5,977 nucleotides of DNA from an uncultured Oceanospirillaceae bacterium (lineage in GTDB: Bacteria > Pseudomonadota > Gammaproteobacteria > Pseudomonadales > Oceanobacteraceae), in NCBI GenBank assembly GCA_937974825.1, contig CALJVD010000184.1:1-5977 (forward strand), written 5' to 3'. The position numbers and the translations under genes were made by a program. The notes beneath the pieces are model-generated. The model had not been told where the DNA came from, ran no database searches, and saw only the letters and a list, made by a program, of their open reading frames with translations. The stretch's first letter is position 1. The number at the start of each line of letters is the position of its first letter. Of this stretch, positions 1 through 5,482 are shown in pieces.

Positions 1-70
1 CGTTGAATGGTTTATTTACATTAATAATTTAATTGAATTGCCGCACTAAAGGATACTGCTGGCAAAGCTA

Positions 71-98
71 TTCATTTTGAATGGTGTGACAATATAAT
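71..98 (+). promoter_or_regulatory. Possible sigma70 promoter for the truncated adaptor frame
   Basis: A perfect TATAAT lies at 93-98, with TTCATT at 71-76 as a weak -35 (3 of 6 consensus positions) across a 16-base spacer. A transcript would begin near base 105 and give a leader of about 29 bases before the ATG at 134. The -10 is convincing but the -35 is poor and the region is AT-rich, so chance is a real alternative. Confidence 0.3.
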
Positions 99-133
99 TC
101 CGTTTCCCCTAGTAATAATACAAAGAGACTTCA

Positions 134-310
134 ATGCGCTTCGCTTATGGAATTGTTATTACGGCCTTATGTGTTGCCCTAGTCATTGGTGTGCAAAAAT
201 GGTGCGGCCCCGTTTTACCTGCGTTAGCGGTTGAGCTCAAACCGCTTGAGGTACGCATTGTTGCCAGCGGCGAAGTTCAATATCAGTCATTGGCACGCAG
301 CTTAATTTAA
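134..310 (+). pseudogene. Truncated N-terminus of an HlyD/MacA-type efflux periplasmic adaptor
   Basis: An ATG at 134 opens a 58-codon frame ending at TAA 308-310. A purine-rich AAAGAGA sits about 6 bases upstream. Residues 4-20 form a hydrophobic N-terminal segment, as in inner-membrane-anchored adaptors. Residues 38-56 (PLEVRIVASGEVQYQSLAR) resemble the stretch just after the anchor in RND/ABC-type adaptor proteins, where the chain normally continues into the first beta strand and lipoyl/barrel domains. Here it reads SLI and stops. Full adaptors are roughly 350-400 residues, so nearly everything is missing, and I found no continuation in other frames of 300-364. The likely explanation is a deletion or rearrangement that left a 5' remnant. 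A real short membrane peptide is possible but less likely. The family assignment rests on a short similarity remembered from the family, not on a search. Confidence 0.55.
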
Positions 311-364
311 TTGGCCTATTCACTGGCGCTACAGTCGACGCTTTAAGTAAATAAGCTTGGCAGC

Positions 365-709
365 TTACTGGTTGCTTTCTAAGTGAAACTTATGGAAGAG
401 TCGATGCAAAATGGGCGCTAAAACAATACTGGAGGTGGCTATATAAACATAGCTGGAAACAATCCCATAGAGGCTGGCAAACAACAGACCTGAACTCGTT
501 TTAGGAAGAATAGAAATACCCAGCCCACCGGTTAACGTAATAGAAGCCACCAATGCTTCTACCACCCCCATATTGTCGAAATAAACGTGCCCGATGGTAC
601 CTACCACTATGGTTAAGGCAACTAATAGCAGCGCCACCAACACATGCACAAACATACGTTTACTAAATTCTTTCTTTGATAATAACGGCTTACTTTTATG
701 CTCGTACAT
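365..709 (-). CDS. Small K+-channel-like two-helix membrane protein, function unknown
   Basis: This 114-residue protein starts at an ATG (707-709) preceded by a good ribosome site, AGGTGGGT on the minus strand (715-722). A basic cytoplasmic-looking N-terminus (residues 3-18, six Lys or Arg) leads into a helix at about 20-40. A pore-loop-like stretch follows at about 48-66 (GVVEALVASITLTGGLG), then a second helix at about 73-99 and a basic, His-rich tail (LHRLFHKFHLE). This helix/re-entrant loop/helix order matches the pore module of two-helix K+ channels. However, the TVGYG-type selectivity filter is absent and TLTGGLG occupies its place. Related unnamed proteins with the same LAP...HR..HKFHLE ending are known to me from other proteobacteria, without an assigned function. 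It may form an oligomeric pore or be a non-conducting relative. It lies 72 bases downstream of the bicupin gene and could share its transcript. No clear terminator follows it. Confidence 0.75.
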   Translation of the reverse strand: MYEHKSKPLLSKKEFSKRMFVHVLVALLLVALTIVVGTIGHVYFDNMGVVEALVASITLTGGLGISILPKTSSGLLFASLYGIVSSYVYIATSSIVLAPILHRLFHKFHLESNQ

Positions 710-781
710 TGGTTACCCACCTATTATTACCTACTTATGCCTACTTGTTATTTTCTAGCCGCACACTAATAAGCTTACATA

Positions 782-1480
782 TTAATTATTTAACTGCCTG
801 ATAAAGCGGTGCCCCATTAAGTCTGCACCTATGTGGCCGACCTTCACATAAATCAAAGCGCCCTGCTCTAGTGTGAAAGGCGTATGGCTGCTGTAACGAG
901 GGTTTCTTAACCAACTACCGGTTGGGTATTGGCCGTACTCGTCACAGAACAACCCTTCAAGCACTAATATCTCTTCCCCACCAACGTGTACATGACGACT
1001 AAACTGCGTATTAGGCGCCCAACGCACCAAGGCGGTATTAACGCCATCATGCTCGTGCAAAGGTAACACCGATAACCCTGCCACCAGCCCCGGTAACCAT
1101 TGGGCATCATTGGTGTTGAATGCCAACTGTGTGGTATCACTTTCTGCAAATTGCCACAGTTTAACCAGCAAAGTGCAGCCCTCTTTAGAGAACGGTTGGT
1201 GCGACGTACCAGGCGGGTTACGCAAGTAAGTACCGGCTGGGTAATCCCCATGCTCATCAGAAAACACACCTTCCAATACTAGTATTTCTTCACCACCGTT
1301 ATGAGTGTGCGAGCTATAACCACTGCCCGCCTCATAACGCACAATACTGGTCGCCATCGCAACTTCGTCACCCGCACGGTCAAGCATCATGCGGCTGACA
1401 CCCGCTAAGGGTGAATCGCTAAAATGGTAGTCTTCAGGGAGGATAACCACACGCTCGGTAAAATCGCTGTTTAAATGCAT
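782..1480 (-). CDS. Bicupin protein with two ChrR-like cupin domains
   Basis: The 232-residue soluble protein consists of two tandem cupin domains, about residues 1-115 and 120-232. The two copies share the core G-G-E-E-I-L-V-L-E-G (62-71 and 167-176), followed by FxDExGxYPxGxxLRNP. Metal-ligand candidates are H58, H60, E64 and H94 in domain one, and H163, H165, E169 and H199 in domain two. The spacing (+2, +6, +36) equals that of H141/H143/E147/H177 in the cupin-like domain of the anti-sigma factor ChrR. Unlike ChrR there is no N-terminal zinc-binding anti-sigma domain, and no ECF sigma gene lies nearby, so an anti-sigma role is not supported. A metal-dependent oxygenase-like or sensing role in the cytoplasm is possible; the substrate is unknown. 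The start at 1478-1480 fits the family N-terminus (MHLNSDFTERVV), although no Shine-Dalgarno is visible. The gene begins 40 bases after the secreted-protein gene, which suggests cotranscription. Confidence 0.87.
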   Translation of the reverse strand: MHLNSDFTERVVILPEDYHFSDSPLAGVSRMMLDRAGDEVAMATSIVRYEAGSGYSSHTHNGGEEILVLEGVFSDEHGDYPAGTYLRNPPGTSHQPFSKEGCTLLVKLWQFAESDTTQLAFNTNDAQWLPGLVAGLSVLPLHEHDGVNTALVRWAPNTQFSRHVHVGGEEILVLEGLFCDEYGQYPTGSWLRNPRYSSHTPFTLEQGALIYVKVGHIGADLMGHRFIRQLNN

Positions 1481-1520
1481 AAGGTTTACTGCTGGGTCTT
1501 TAATAACACGATGGTTTAAG

Positions 1521-1985
1521 CTACTGATTCAAAGCAAGACTGTTCACTACTTCTTTGAGCTGCTTACTGCTTTTTGACCATTGTGCTTGTAAATCGGTAG
1601 CGGTTGCTAAATACACATACCCGTCTTTTTTAACGGCTTTTGCATAGAAATAAAGCTGTCGACCGCCCATAGCACCAGAGTATTCAAAGAACAGCACATC
1701 GTCTTTCATAACACTGCTAATCACCTTAAGACCGAACTCTTCGAATTGAGCGTCTGATAATTTTTTGTAGTCTTGTAGCGACTCTGCGTAAGGTTGTATT
1801 TGAACATTGACATTGGCTGCAAAGCCATCGACGGGCGGTAAAAACATCTGTAACGGCTGTGCGCCTTCTGCTGTTGGTGCTCTATCTAAAGCATCAATAC
1901 TGAACCCTGCTTGCTTGAAGACAAGCTCATCAGCGAAAACAGTATTTATAGATAATAAGGTCACAAATAAGAGTAATTTATACAT
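1521..1985 (-). CDS. Secreted small protein with signal peptide, function unknown (possible PsbP/DcrB-like fold)
   Basis: The 154-residue product begins with a typical Sec signal: K3, a hydrophobic core at about 4-16, and a VFA|DE cleavage site after residue 18. The absence of a lipobox Cys argues for a soluble periplasmic protein of about 136 residues. The mature part has an opening strand ending in GFSIDAL, a central QIQPYAESLQDY segment, FFEYSGAMGGRQLYFYAKAVKKDGYVYLATAT, and a final helix ending near NSLAL. This layout resembles proteins of the PsbP/DcrB (DUF1795-like) fold, in which a small beta sheet is capped by a C-terminal helix. The resemblance is by pattern only. The start has a strong ribosome site (AAAAGGAAA on the minus strand, 1991-1999). 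The gene is first of a leftward group with the bicupin and the channel-like protein. No convincing terminator separates it from the NYN gene 73 bases upstream. Confidence 0.75.
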   Translation of the reverse strand: MYKLLLFVTLLSINTVFADELVFKQAGFSIDALDRAPTAEGAQPLQMFLPPVDGFAANVNVQIQPYAESLQDYKKLSDAQFEEFGLKVISSVMKDDVLFFEYSGAMGGRQLYFYAKAVKKDGYVYLATATDLQAQWSKSSKQLKEVVNSLALNQ

Positions 1986-2058
1986 CAGGCTTTCCTTTTG
2001 ATGGCGTAATAATATTAGAAACTGAGTCTGTCAGTACTTAGTGCATATTTAAAGCTAT

Positions 2059-2532
2059 TTATAGCAGCAAGTCCGCTTGAATCGGGATGAATTTATTAGC
2101 GGCGTTTATTAATGAGTCTGCGGTTAGTTTTTCTACGCCGTAGACTTCTACGTTCGCATTTTTCTTAGTGCGCATTCTATGGGCGAGCAAGTCAAAGTCG
2201 CCATCACCGGTCACCAAAATAACGGTGTCGCTCAGCTCTGCGTATTCAATGGCATCCAATGCTAAGCCCACATCCCAATCACCTTTAGCAGAGCCGTCTG
2301 AGCGCTGAATATAAGGTTTGAGCTTTACTTCAAAGCCAATGGCTTTAAGTATGTTTTGAAACTGTCGTTGTTTTTCATCGCCACGGTCGATGGCATAAGC
2401 TACCGCTTTAACCACTTGCCTGTTATGAGTCGCTTGCGCCCAGAACTTGTTGTAATCGAAGTTACGACCAAAGGCTTCTTTGGTGGTGTAGTAGACGTTT
2501 TGTACATCCACCAATATTGAAACAGTTTCCAT
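2059..2532 (-). CDS. NYN domain protein, LabA/DUF88 type, putative PIN-like ribonuclease
   Basis: The whole 157-residue protein is one NYN (LabA-like, DUF88) domain, a PIN-fold nuclease family that binds metal through conserved acidic residues. Motifs in order: ILVDVQNVYY at 6-15 with D9 and N12; KGDWDVGLALDAIEYA at 83-98 with D85, D87 and D93; and LVTGDGDFDLLAHRM at 106-120 with D110, D112 and D114. These match the three acidic clusters expected of an active site, so the domain appears catalytically intact. A family member typically cuts RNA or acts in RNA turnover, but the target here is unknown. The start at 2530-2532 is consistent with the family N-terminus; only a weak AAAGAG lies upstream. 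It is the last gene of a leftward cassette, 51 bases after the VF530 gene, and is probably cotranscribed with it. The protein is cytoplasmic, with no signal or membrane segment. Confidence 0.9.
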   Translation of the reverse strand: METVSILVDVQNVYYTTKEAFGRNFDYNKFWAQATHNRQVVKAVAYAIDRGDEKQRQFQNILKAIGFEVKLKPYIQRSDGSAKGDWDVGLALDAIEYAELSDTVILVTGDGDFDLLAHRMRTKKNANVEVYGVEKLTADSLINAANKFIPIQADLLL

Positions 2533-2583
2533 CGAATATGCTCTTTTTTAAAAGTGGATGGTAAAAGCTAGGCAGCGGCTAAT

Positions 2584-2832
2584 TTATTTAGAATTAGCCC
2601 AAGGGCTGGTTTTCTTTCTAAAGGTGTAAACATACAAGCCTTCAACTTTCGTTCTGGCCCATTCAGTTTTACGCAAAAACTTAAGCGTCGACTTAATTGA
2701 CTGGTCTTTTTTAAAGCAATTGATATTAATTTGATTCGCCAAGCCATCCCAGCCGTAATGCTCTTGTAGCCTGGTAACAATTTGCTCCAGCGTTACGCCA
2801 TGTAATGGATTTTTAGGCTGTTCTTCACTCAT
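2584..2832 (-). CDS. VF530 family DNA-binding protein
   Basis: The 82-residue protein matches the VF530 (DUF2132) family, small proteins named after a Vibrio fischeri member and described as DNA-binding. The hallmarks are NPLHGVTLEQIVTRL at 8-22, EHYGWDGLANQININCF at 24-40, and SIKSTLKFLRKTEWARTKVEGLY at 45-67. The length is about that of the family, plus a short basic tail (FRKKTSPWANSK). The second motif carries several Lys and Arg residues suited to nucleic-acid contact. The start is set by an AGGGAT ribosome site (2838-2843) five bases before the ATG. The gene follows the TPR-like gene by 20 bases and precedes the NYN nuclease gene by 51, so all three are probably one transcript. The biological role of VF530 proteins is not settled. 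An overlapping frame at 2568-2780 is a shadow. Confidence 0.92.
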   Translation of the reverse strand: MSEEQPKNPLHGVTLEQIVTRLQEHYGWDGLANQININCFKKDQSIKSTLKFLRKTEWARTKVEGLYVYTFRKKTSPWANSK

Positions 2833-2852
2833 AGTTTATCCCTAGCATGCAG

Positions 2853-3281
2853 TTAAGCATTAGTGCCTTCTAACAGCGTTGTTAGCAACTTGCTGATTTC
2901 TACTTTCAAGTCTTCGTCTTCAATTCGCTCAGCACTGGCTTGCGCATTCTTTAAATTTTCAATGGCAGCATCCACCAAACCCAGCTCTGCTTGTAATGTC
3001 GCCATAGCAAAAGGAATGGATGACATAAAGTCTTTGGAATCAATGGCCACCGCTTTTACTAAGGCTTTAGAGTAAATAGCTAAGGCTTCCTCATAGTCAG
3101 AGGTAAAGTCTGCTAAGGTTTCCCACTGCACCGGATGGTCTTTGTGGGTGTCTTCGTTGTCTTCACAGATGGCTTTTAACTCAGCATAAAGTGCATCGAA
3201 CTTTTCTTGATTCTTTTTGTTAGCCGCCGCCAACAGTTTTTCTGCCAACCCGTGTACGGCTTTGTATATTTTAGTGTTCAT
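2853..3281 (-). CDS. Acidic TPR-like helical protein, function unknown
   Basis: The 142-residue protein is soluble, acidic and almost entirely predicted helix, with no signal peptide or membrane segment. Two TPR-like helix pairs can be seen. The first is at about 53-80 (WETLADFTSDYEEALAIYSKAL, with the YxxAL...Y.KAL spacing). The second is at about 88-119 (PFAMATLQAELGLVDAAIENLKNA, with the A..LG..D.AI..L..A pattern). The N-terminal 45 residues look like a coiled or helical arm (KLLAAANKKNQEKFDALYAEL). TPR proteins usually act as protein-binding adaptors; no partner can be named. The start at 3279-3281 has only a weak upstream GAG. As first gene of the TPR/VF530/NYN cassette it may bring the DNA-binding or nuclease partner to a protein target, which is inference from neighbourhood alone. 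Confidence 0.8.
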   Translation of the reverse strand: MNTKIYKAVHGLAEKLLAAANKKNQEKFDALYAELKAICEDNEDTHKDHPVQWETLADFTSDYEEALAIYSKALVKAVAIDSKDFMSSIPFAMATLQAELGLVDAAIENLKNAQASAERIEDEDLKVEISKLLTTLLEGTNA

Positions 3282-3339
3282 AATTGCTCAATTACCTGTT
3301 GCAACCACTGGCTAAAAAGCCCAGAAGTGATGTTTCTTT

Positions 3340-3367
3340 ATTAAAGATTAGGGATAGTTTGACACAA
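3340..3367 (-). promoter_or_regulatory. Weak candidate promoter for the TPR/VF530/NYN cassette
   Basis: On the minus strand TTGTGT (3362-3367) and TTTAAT (3340-3345) are separated by 16 bases. The -10 matches five of six consensus positions and the -35 only three. Transcription would start near 3333, about 50 bases before the TPR-like gene. It lies in the only sizeable gap (95 bases) between the peroxidase cluster and this cassette, where a promoter is expected if the cassette is independently expressed. Confidence 0.25.
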
Positions 3368-3376
3368 AGCAGAGAA

Positions 3377-3640
3377 CTATAAAGTCGCTAGTAGGTAAAT
3401 CATAGCGCCAAGTTGCATTAGCAGCCATATCCAGGCCGCCACTGCGAATTGAAAACGTTCATTCATAGAGCGGTCCGGTTGCTGGGAAAGCCAAATACCA
3501 ACGTTAGCCACCAGCAAAGACAAGCCCAGCGTAAACACACCGCCACGGGGTGAGAACCAGTTAAACACCGTACTTTTGTCTGCCAACACAGCGAATAAAA
3601 CCAGCACCACTATTGATATAAGCGCAGCAGCTTGCTTCAT
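3377..3640 (-). CDS. Three-helix small membrane protein of the peroxidase/b561 cluster
   Basis: I do not recognise this 87-residue family. Three hydrophobic helices are apparent: about 4-21 (ALISIVVLVLFAVLA), 33-51 (GGVFTLGLSLLVANVGIWL) and 64-86 (FQFAVAAWIWLLMQLGAMIYLL). They are joined by a loop with FNWFSPRGG (26-34) and a charged, polar loop with QQPDRSMNERF (53-63). There is no His pair typical of heme b binding and no Cys, so it is unlikely to carry a redox centre itself. The ATG lies only 9 bases after the stop of the cytochrome b561 gene and has no ribosome site of its own, which suggests translational coupling. The position suggests an assembly or accessory subunit of the b561/peroxidase pair. 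No T-tract terminator is visible after its TAG. Confidence 0.7.
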   Translation of the reverse strand: MKQAAALISIVVLVLFAVLADKSTVFNWFSPRGGVFTLGLSLLVANVGIWLSQQPDRSMNERFQFAVAAWIWLLMQLGAMIYLLATL

Positions 3641-3649
3641 TGCTATTAA

Positions 3650-4195
3650 TTATTTGCGCGAACGAAATTTAAATAGCATAGACGGTAATACGCTGTCTTG
3701 ACGTATTAGTCCGTGGTGTAGAGCTGCGCCAATGTGAAGAACAATAACCACAAATAAAGACCAAGCTAAAATTCCGTGCAAGTCACGTAACACACCAAAG
3801 GCTTGGTAGTTGAAACCAATCAGCGTAGGTAGTTGAAACAGGCCAAAGAAACTTACAGGTAAGCCTTCAGCATTGCGCATTAACCAACCGCTTAGTGGTT
3901 GCGCCAGCATTAACACATACAGCAACACCTGTGTAAACTTGGCCGCTAATTGCTGCAAACGGCTTAGCTCAGAAGGTAAAGCGGGAGCGGTAAAAAAGAA
4001 ACGATTCACCAAGCGTACCAATACCAGCACGAACACCAACACCCCTATAGACTGATGCATTTTGATAGCAGTGTGTTGCCAAGGTGCCATACTTTGAATC
4101 ATTGATACGCCGACGAACAACAGGCTAATAATTAACAAAGCACTTATCCAATGAATTAACTTAGCACTGGTTGGAAAAGATTTTGTATTGCTCAT
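3650..4195 (-). CDS. Cytochrome b561 (CybB-like, diheme membrane electron carrier)
   Basis: This 181-residue protein is a bacterial cytochrome b561, a four-helix inner-membrane diheme protein that moves electrons between quinones and other acceptors. Helices lie at about 11-32, 44-64, 86-107 and 138-162. The expected heme ligands are present: H15 (KLIHWISA), H47 (IKMHQSIG), H140 (LRDLHGIL) and H154 (VVLHIGAA). Their spacing (32 residues and 14 residues) is the same as in E. coli CybB. H160 and H161 near the end are additional. Length is normal for the family. The ATG shares one base with the catalase-like gene's stop (TAATG, 4193-4197) and has a GGAG ribosome site seven bases upstream (4203-4206), so the two proteins are likely made together. 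An electron-donor role to the peroxidase is inferred from this coupling and from known catalase-like/b561 pairing, not shown by sequence. Confidence 0.92.
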   Translation of the reverse strand: MSNTKSFPTSAKLIHWISALLIISLLFVGVSMIQSMAPWQHTAIKMHQSIGVLVFVLVLVRLVNRFFFTAPALPSELSRLQQLAAKFTQVLLYVLMLAQPLSGWLMRNAEGLPVSFFGLFQLPTLIGFNYQAFGVLRDLHGILAWSLFVVIVLHIGAALHHGLIRQDSVLPSMLFKFRSRK

Positions 4196-5280
4196 TATTG
4201 TGCTCCAGCTTTTTGTTGGCCTGTTTTCTGTGAGTCTGCTTGCTGTTGAAAGCTTTCGCGAGCACGACGACGATAAGATTCAGCATAAACCGCACTACGG
4301 GCATTTAAGATAGGGTCTGCGGTTGCTTCCATGCCTTTTGGTAATACCAGTGGGTCAAAGTTAATACCGTTGCAGGCACTGCCTTGTTGTGGCTCTACGG
4401 CACGAATGACCACAGTACCGGCATTAATCACTGTACGTTCTTCTGGCCAAGCCACAGTAGGGTTGTTTTCATCGTCACTGTCATTAGCCAAAGTGACTAA
4501 CATATCGAAGCGTACGACATCATTTTCTAAGCGTTGCGCTAGCTCTATTTGCAAGGCATCTGGGTGGCTATCGCTAATGTTTTCATCTAATGGCTGAGGC
4601 TCTGCTTGTGGTGCCATGGCCCAACGTACTGCTTGGCGTTCACCGTTGTTGTTAACTAAATAAAACGCATTGATGCTGTGGTACTTTTCAGTAGCAAAAC
4701 TGCTGGAAGCTACGTAATCTTCTTTCCACTGATTAAATTCAGCCATCTCAGGGTGTGCGGCAAAGAAGGCTTTTATCTTAGTTTCATCGCGCTTGCCTGT
4801 TTTAGGGTCGGGCGTTAACAATTTAATTTGTTGGAAAAACACTTCAGGAGTTCGCACCGCCATAACCGTGGGTGTATTCATGGCTGTACGCCAGCGTTGG
4901 CCGCTGTCGCTAGTAAAACTTAACGCTAAACTACGAACGCCAGAAGCTAGGTCTGGTGCAGTCGGGTTTCCACCACCAATTGAAAAACGACCAATAAAGG
5001 GGTAATTACCCTTCTGAAAAAACTCAGCCGTTGTAAAAGGTGCCAACAAACCAGAAGCTACAAACTCACCCTGCAAACACACACCTTTTGCATGCGCGCG
5101 TCTAAAACTAGCATTGGGTTTTTCGTTTTCTTGTAGATTCACAAACTGCTGGGCAGTAACCCCTCGCCCACCAAACAAGCCGGCTGCGTATAGAAAAGCC
5201 AACACAAAACCGGCCATCAATACAAAAATAACAGCATAGCGCTTTATTATGCTGGTTGAATCGTTAGTACTATTACTCAT
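4195..5280 (-). CDS. Membrane-anchored catalase-family heme peroxidase (SrpA-like)
   Basis: The 361-residue protein belongs to the short catalase-like peroxidase family (SrpA type), which keeps the catalase heme core but lacks the long arm and C-terminal domain of true catalases. Catalytic features are the distal His in RRAHAKGVCLQGEF (H63), a distal Asn in MNTPTVMA (N135), and the proximal motif RSAVYAESYRRR, where R328 and Y332 have the R-x3-Y spacing of heme-binding catalases. FDPLVLPKGMEATADPIL (308-325) is a further family signature. Residues about 15-36 are a single hydrophobic segment after a short N-terminus with K14 and R15-type charge (IIKRY), indicating a signal anchor with the catalytic domain in the periplasm. 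C68 and C303 are the only cysteines and could form a disulfide. The Gln-rich C-terminus (345-361) is low complexity. It probably reduces peroxides using electrons delivered by the coupled cytochrome b561. The start has no strong Shine-Dalgarno. Confidence 0.92.
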   Translation of the reverse strand: MSNSTNDSTSIIKRYAVIFVLMAGFVLAFLYAAGLFGGRGVTAQQFVNLQENEKPNASFRRAHAKGVCLQGEFVASGLLAPFTTAEFFQKGNYPFIGRFSIGGGNPTAPDLASGVRSLALSFTSDSGQRWRTAMNTPTVMAVRTPEVFFQQIKLLTPDPKTGKRDETKIKAFFAAHPEMAEFNQWKEDYVASSSFATEKYHSINAFYLVNNNGERQAVRWAMAPQAEPQPLDENISDSHPDALQIELAQRLENDVVRFDMLVTLANDSDDENNPTVAWPEERTVINAGTVVIRAVEPQQGSACNGINFDPLVLPKGMEATADPILNARSAVYAESYRRRARESFQQQADSQKTGQQKAGAQ

Positions 5281-5417
5281 ACGAAATTAAATCTTATGTT
5301 GTGAGCTGTTGGCCAAGCTGATTAGTTAGTAGACTTTTATCATGGCTGTAATAGTAGCAGCTTATGTACTGTTCAGAATAAATCATATAGGTATAAAGTT
5401 TTTCTTAATATCTTTTA

Positions 5418-5445
5418 TTGACCTCAACATCATCCCCTGTAAAAT
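5418..5445 (+). promoter_or_regulatory. Predicted sigma70 promoter of the arsR operon
   Basis: TTGACC (5418-5423) and TAAAAT (5440-5445) are each five of six matches to the sigma70 consensus and are separated by 16 bases. Transcription would start near 5452, leaving a very short leader of about 17 bases to the ATG at 5469. The TTG of the -35 element coincides with an in-frame TTG that could be mistaken for the start codon of arsR. The operator-like palindrome at 5462-5482 begins about ten bases downstream of the predicted start of transcription, a good place for repression. Confidence 0.5.
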
Positions 5446-5461
5446 CCAATACATATCATTT

Positions 5462-5482
5462 TTCACATATGTCTTATATGAA
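5462..5482. promoter_or_regulatory. Candidate ArsR operator (21-base inverted repeat)
   Basis: Bases 5462-5482 form an odd-length inverted repeat with TTCA at the left end and TGAA at the right, inner ATA/TAT arms, and eight of ten base pairs symmetric about T5472. It spans about +10 to +30 of the predicted arsR transcript and overlaps both ATG candidates (5469 and 5478). ArsR/SmtB repressors bind AT-rich dyads of this general kind near their own promoter. The assignment to ArsR is inference from position and symmetry. Confidence 0.5.

Noticed and set aside
3..85. Nine-base direct repeat TTGAATGGT at 3-11 and 77-85
   Set aside because: Too short and isolated to indicate an attachment site or a target duplication; no mobile element lies between the copies.
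964..1269. 101-codon minus-strand frame inside the bicupin gene
   Set aside because: It lies wholly within the cupin coding region in another frame, and the cupin frame carries clear duplicated metal-site motifs.
782..1480. Calling the bicupin a ChrR anti-sigma factor
   Set aside because: The N-terminal anti-sigma zinc domain is missing and no ECF sigma gene is adjacent; only the cupin site is shared.
2021..2035. Inverted repeat ACTGA-gtctg-TCAGT between the NYN and secreted-protein genes
   Set aside because: A five-base stem with no T-run is too weak to call a terminator or operator.
2568..2780. 70-codon minus-strand frame overlapping the VF530 gene
   Set aside because: VF530 family motifs and a ribosome site support the other frame; this one has no recognisable features.
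3308..3324. Hairpin CTGGCT-AAAA-AGCCCAG as a terminator of the peroxidase cluster
   Set aside because: The stem has a bulged base and no T-tract follows on either strand at the right side.
4331..4597. 88-codon plus-strand frame antisense to the peroxidase gene
   Set aside because: It is a low-information shadow of a strongly conserved catalase-family gene, with no ribosome site or family resemblance.
5304..5319. Palindrome TTGGCCAA flanked by AGC/GCT upstream of the peroxidase gene
   Set aside because: It is short, its flanks are out of register, and it does not match a known oxidative-stress regulator site that I can name.
5418..5468. TTG-initiated N-terminal extension of ArsR by 17 residues
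   Set aside because: The extension (Ser/Thr-rich) does not look like an ArsR N-terminus, has no ribosome site, and its TTG is part of a well-placed -35 element.
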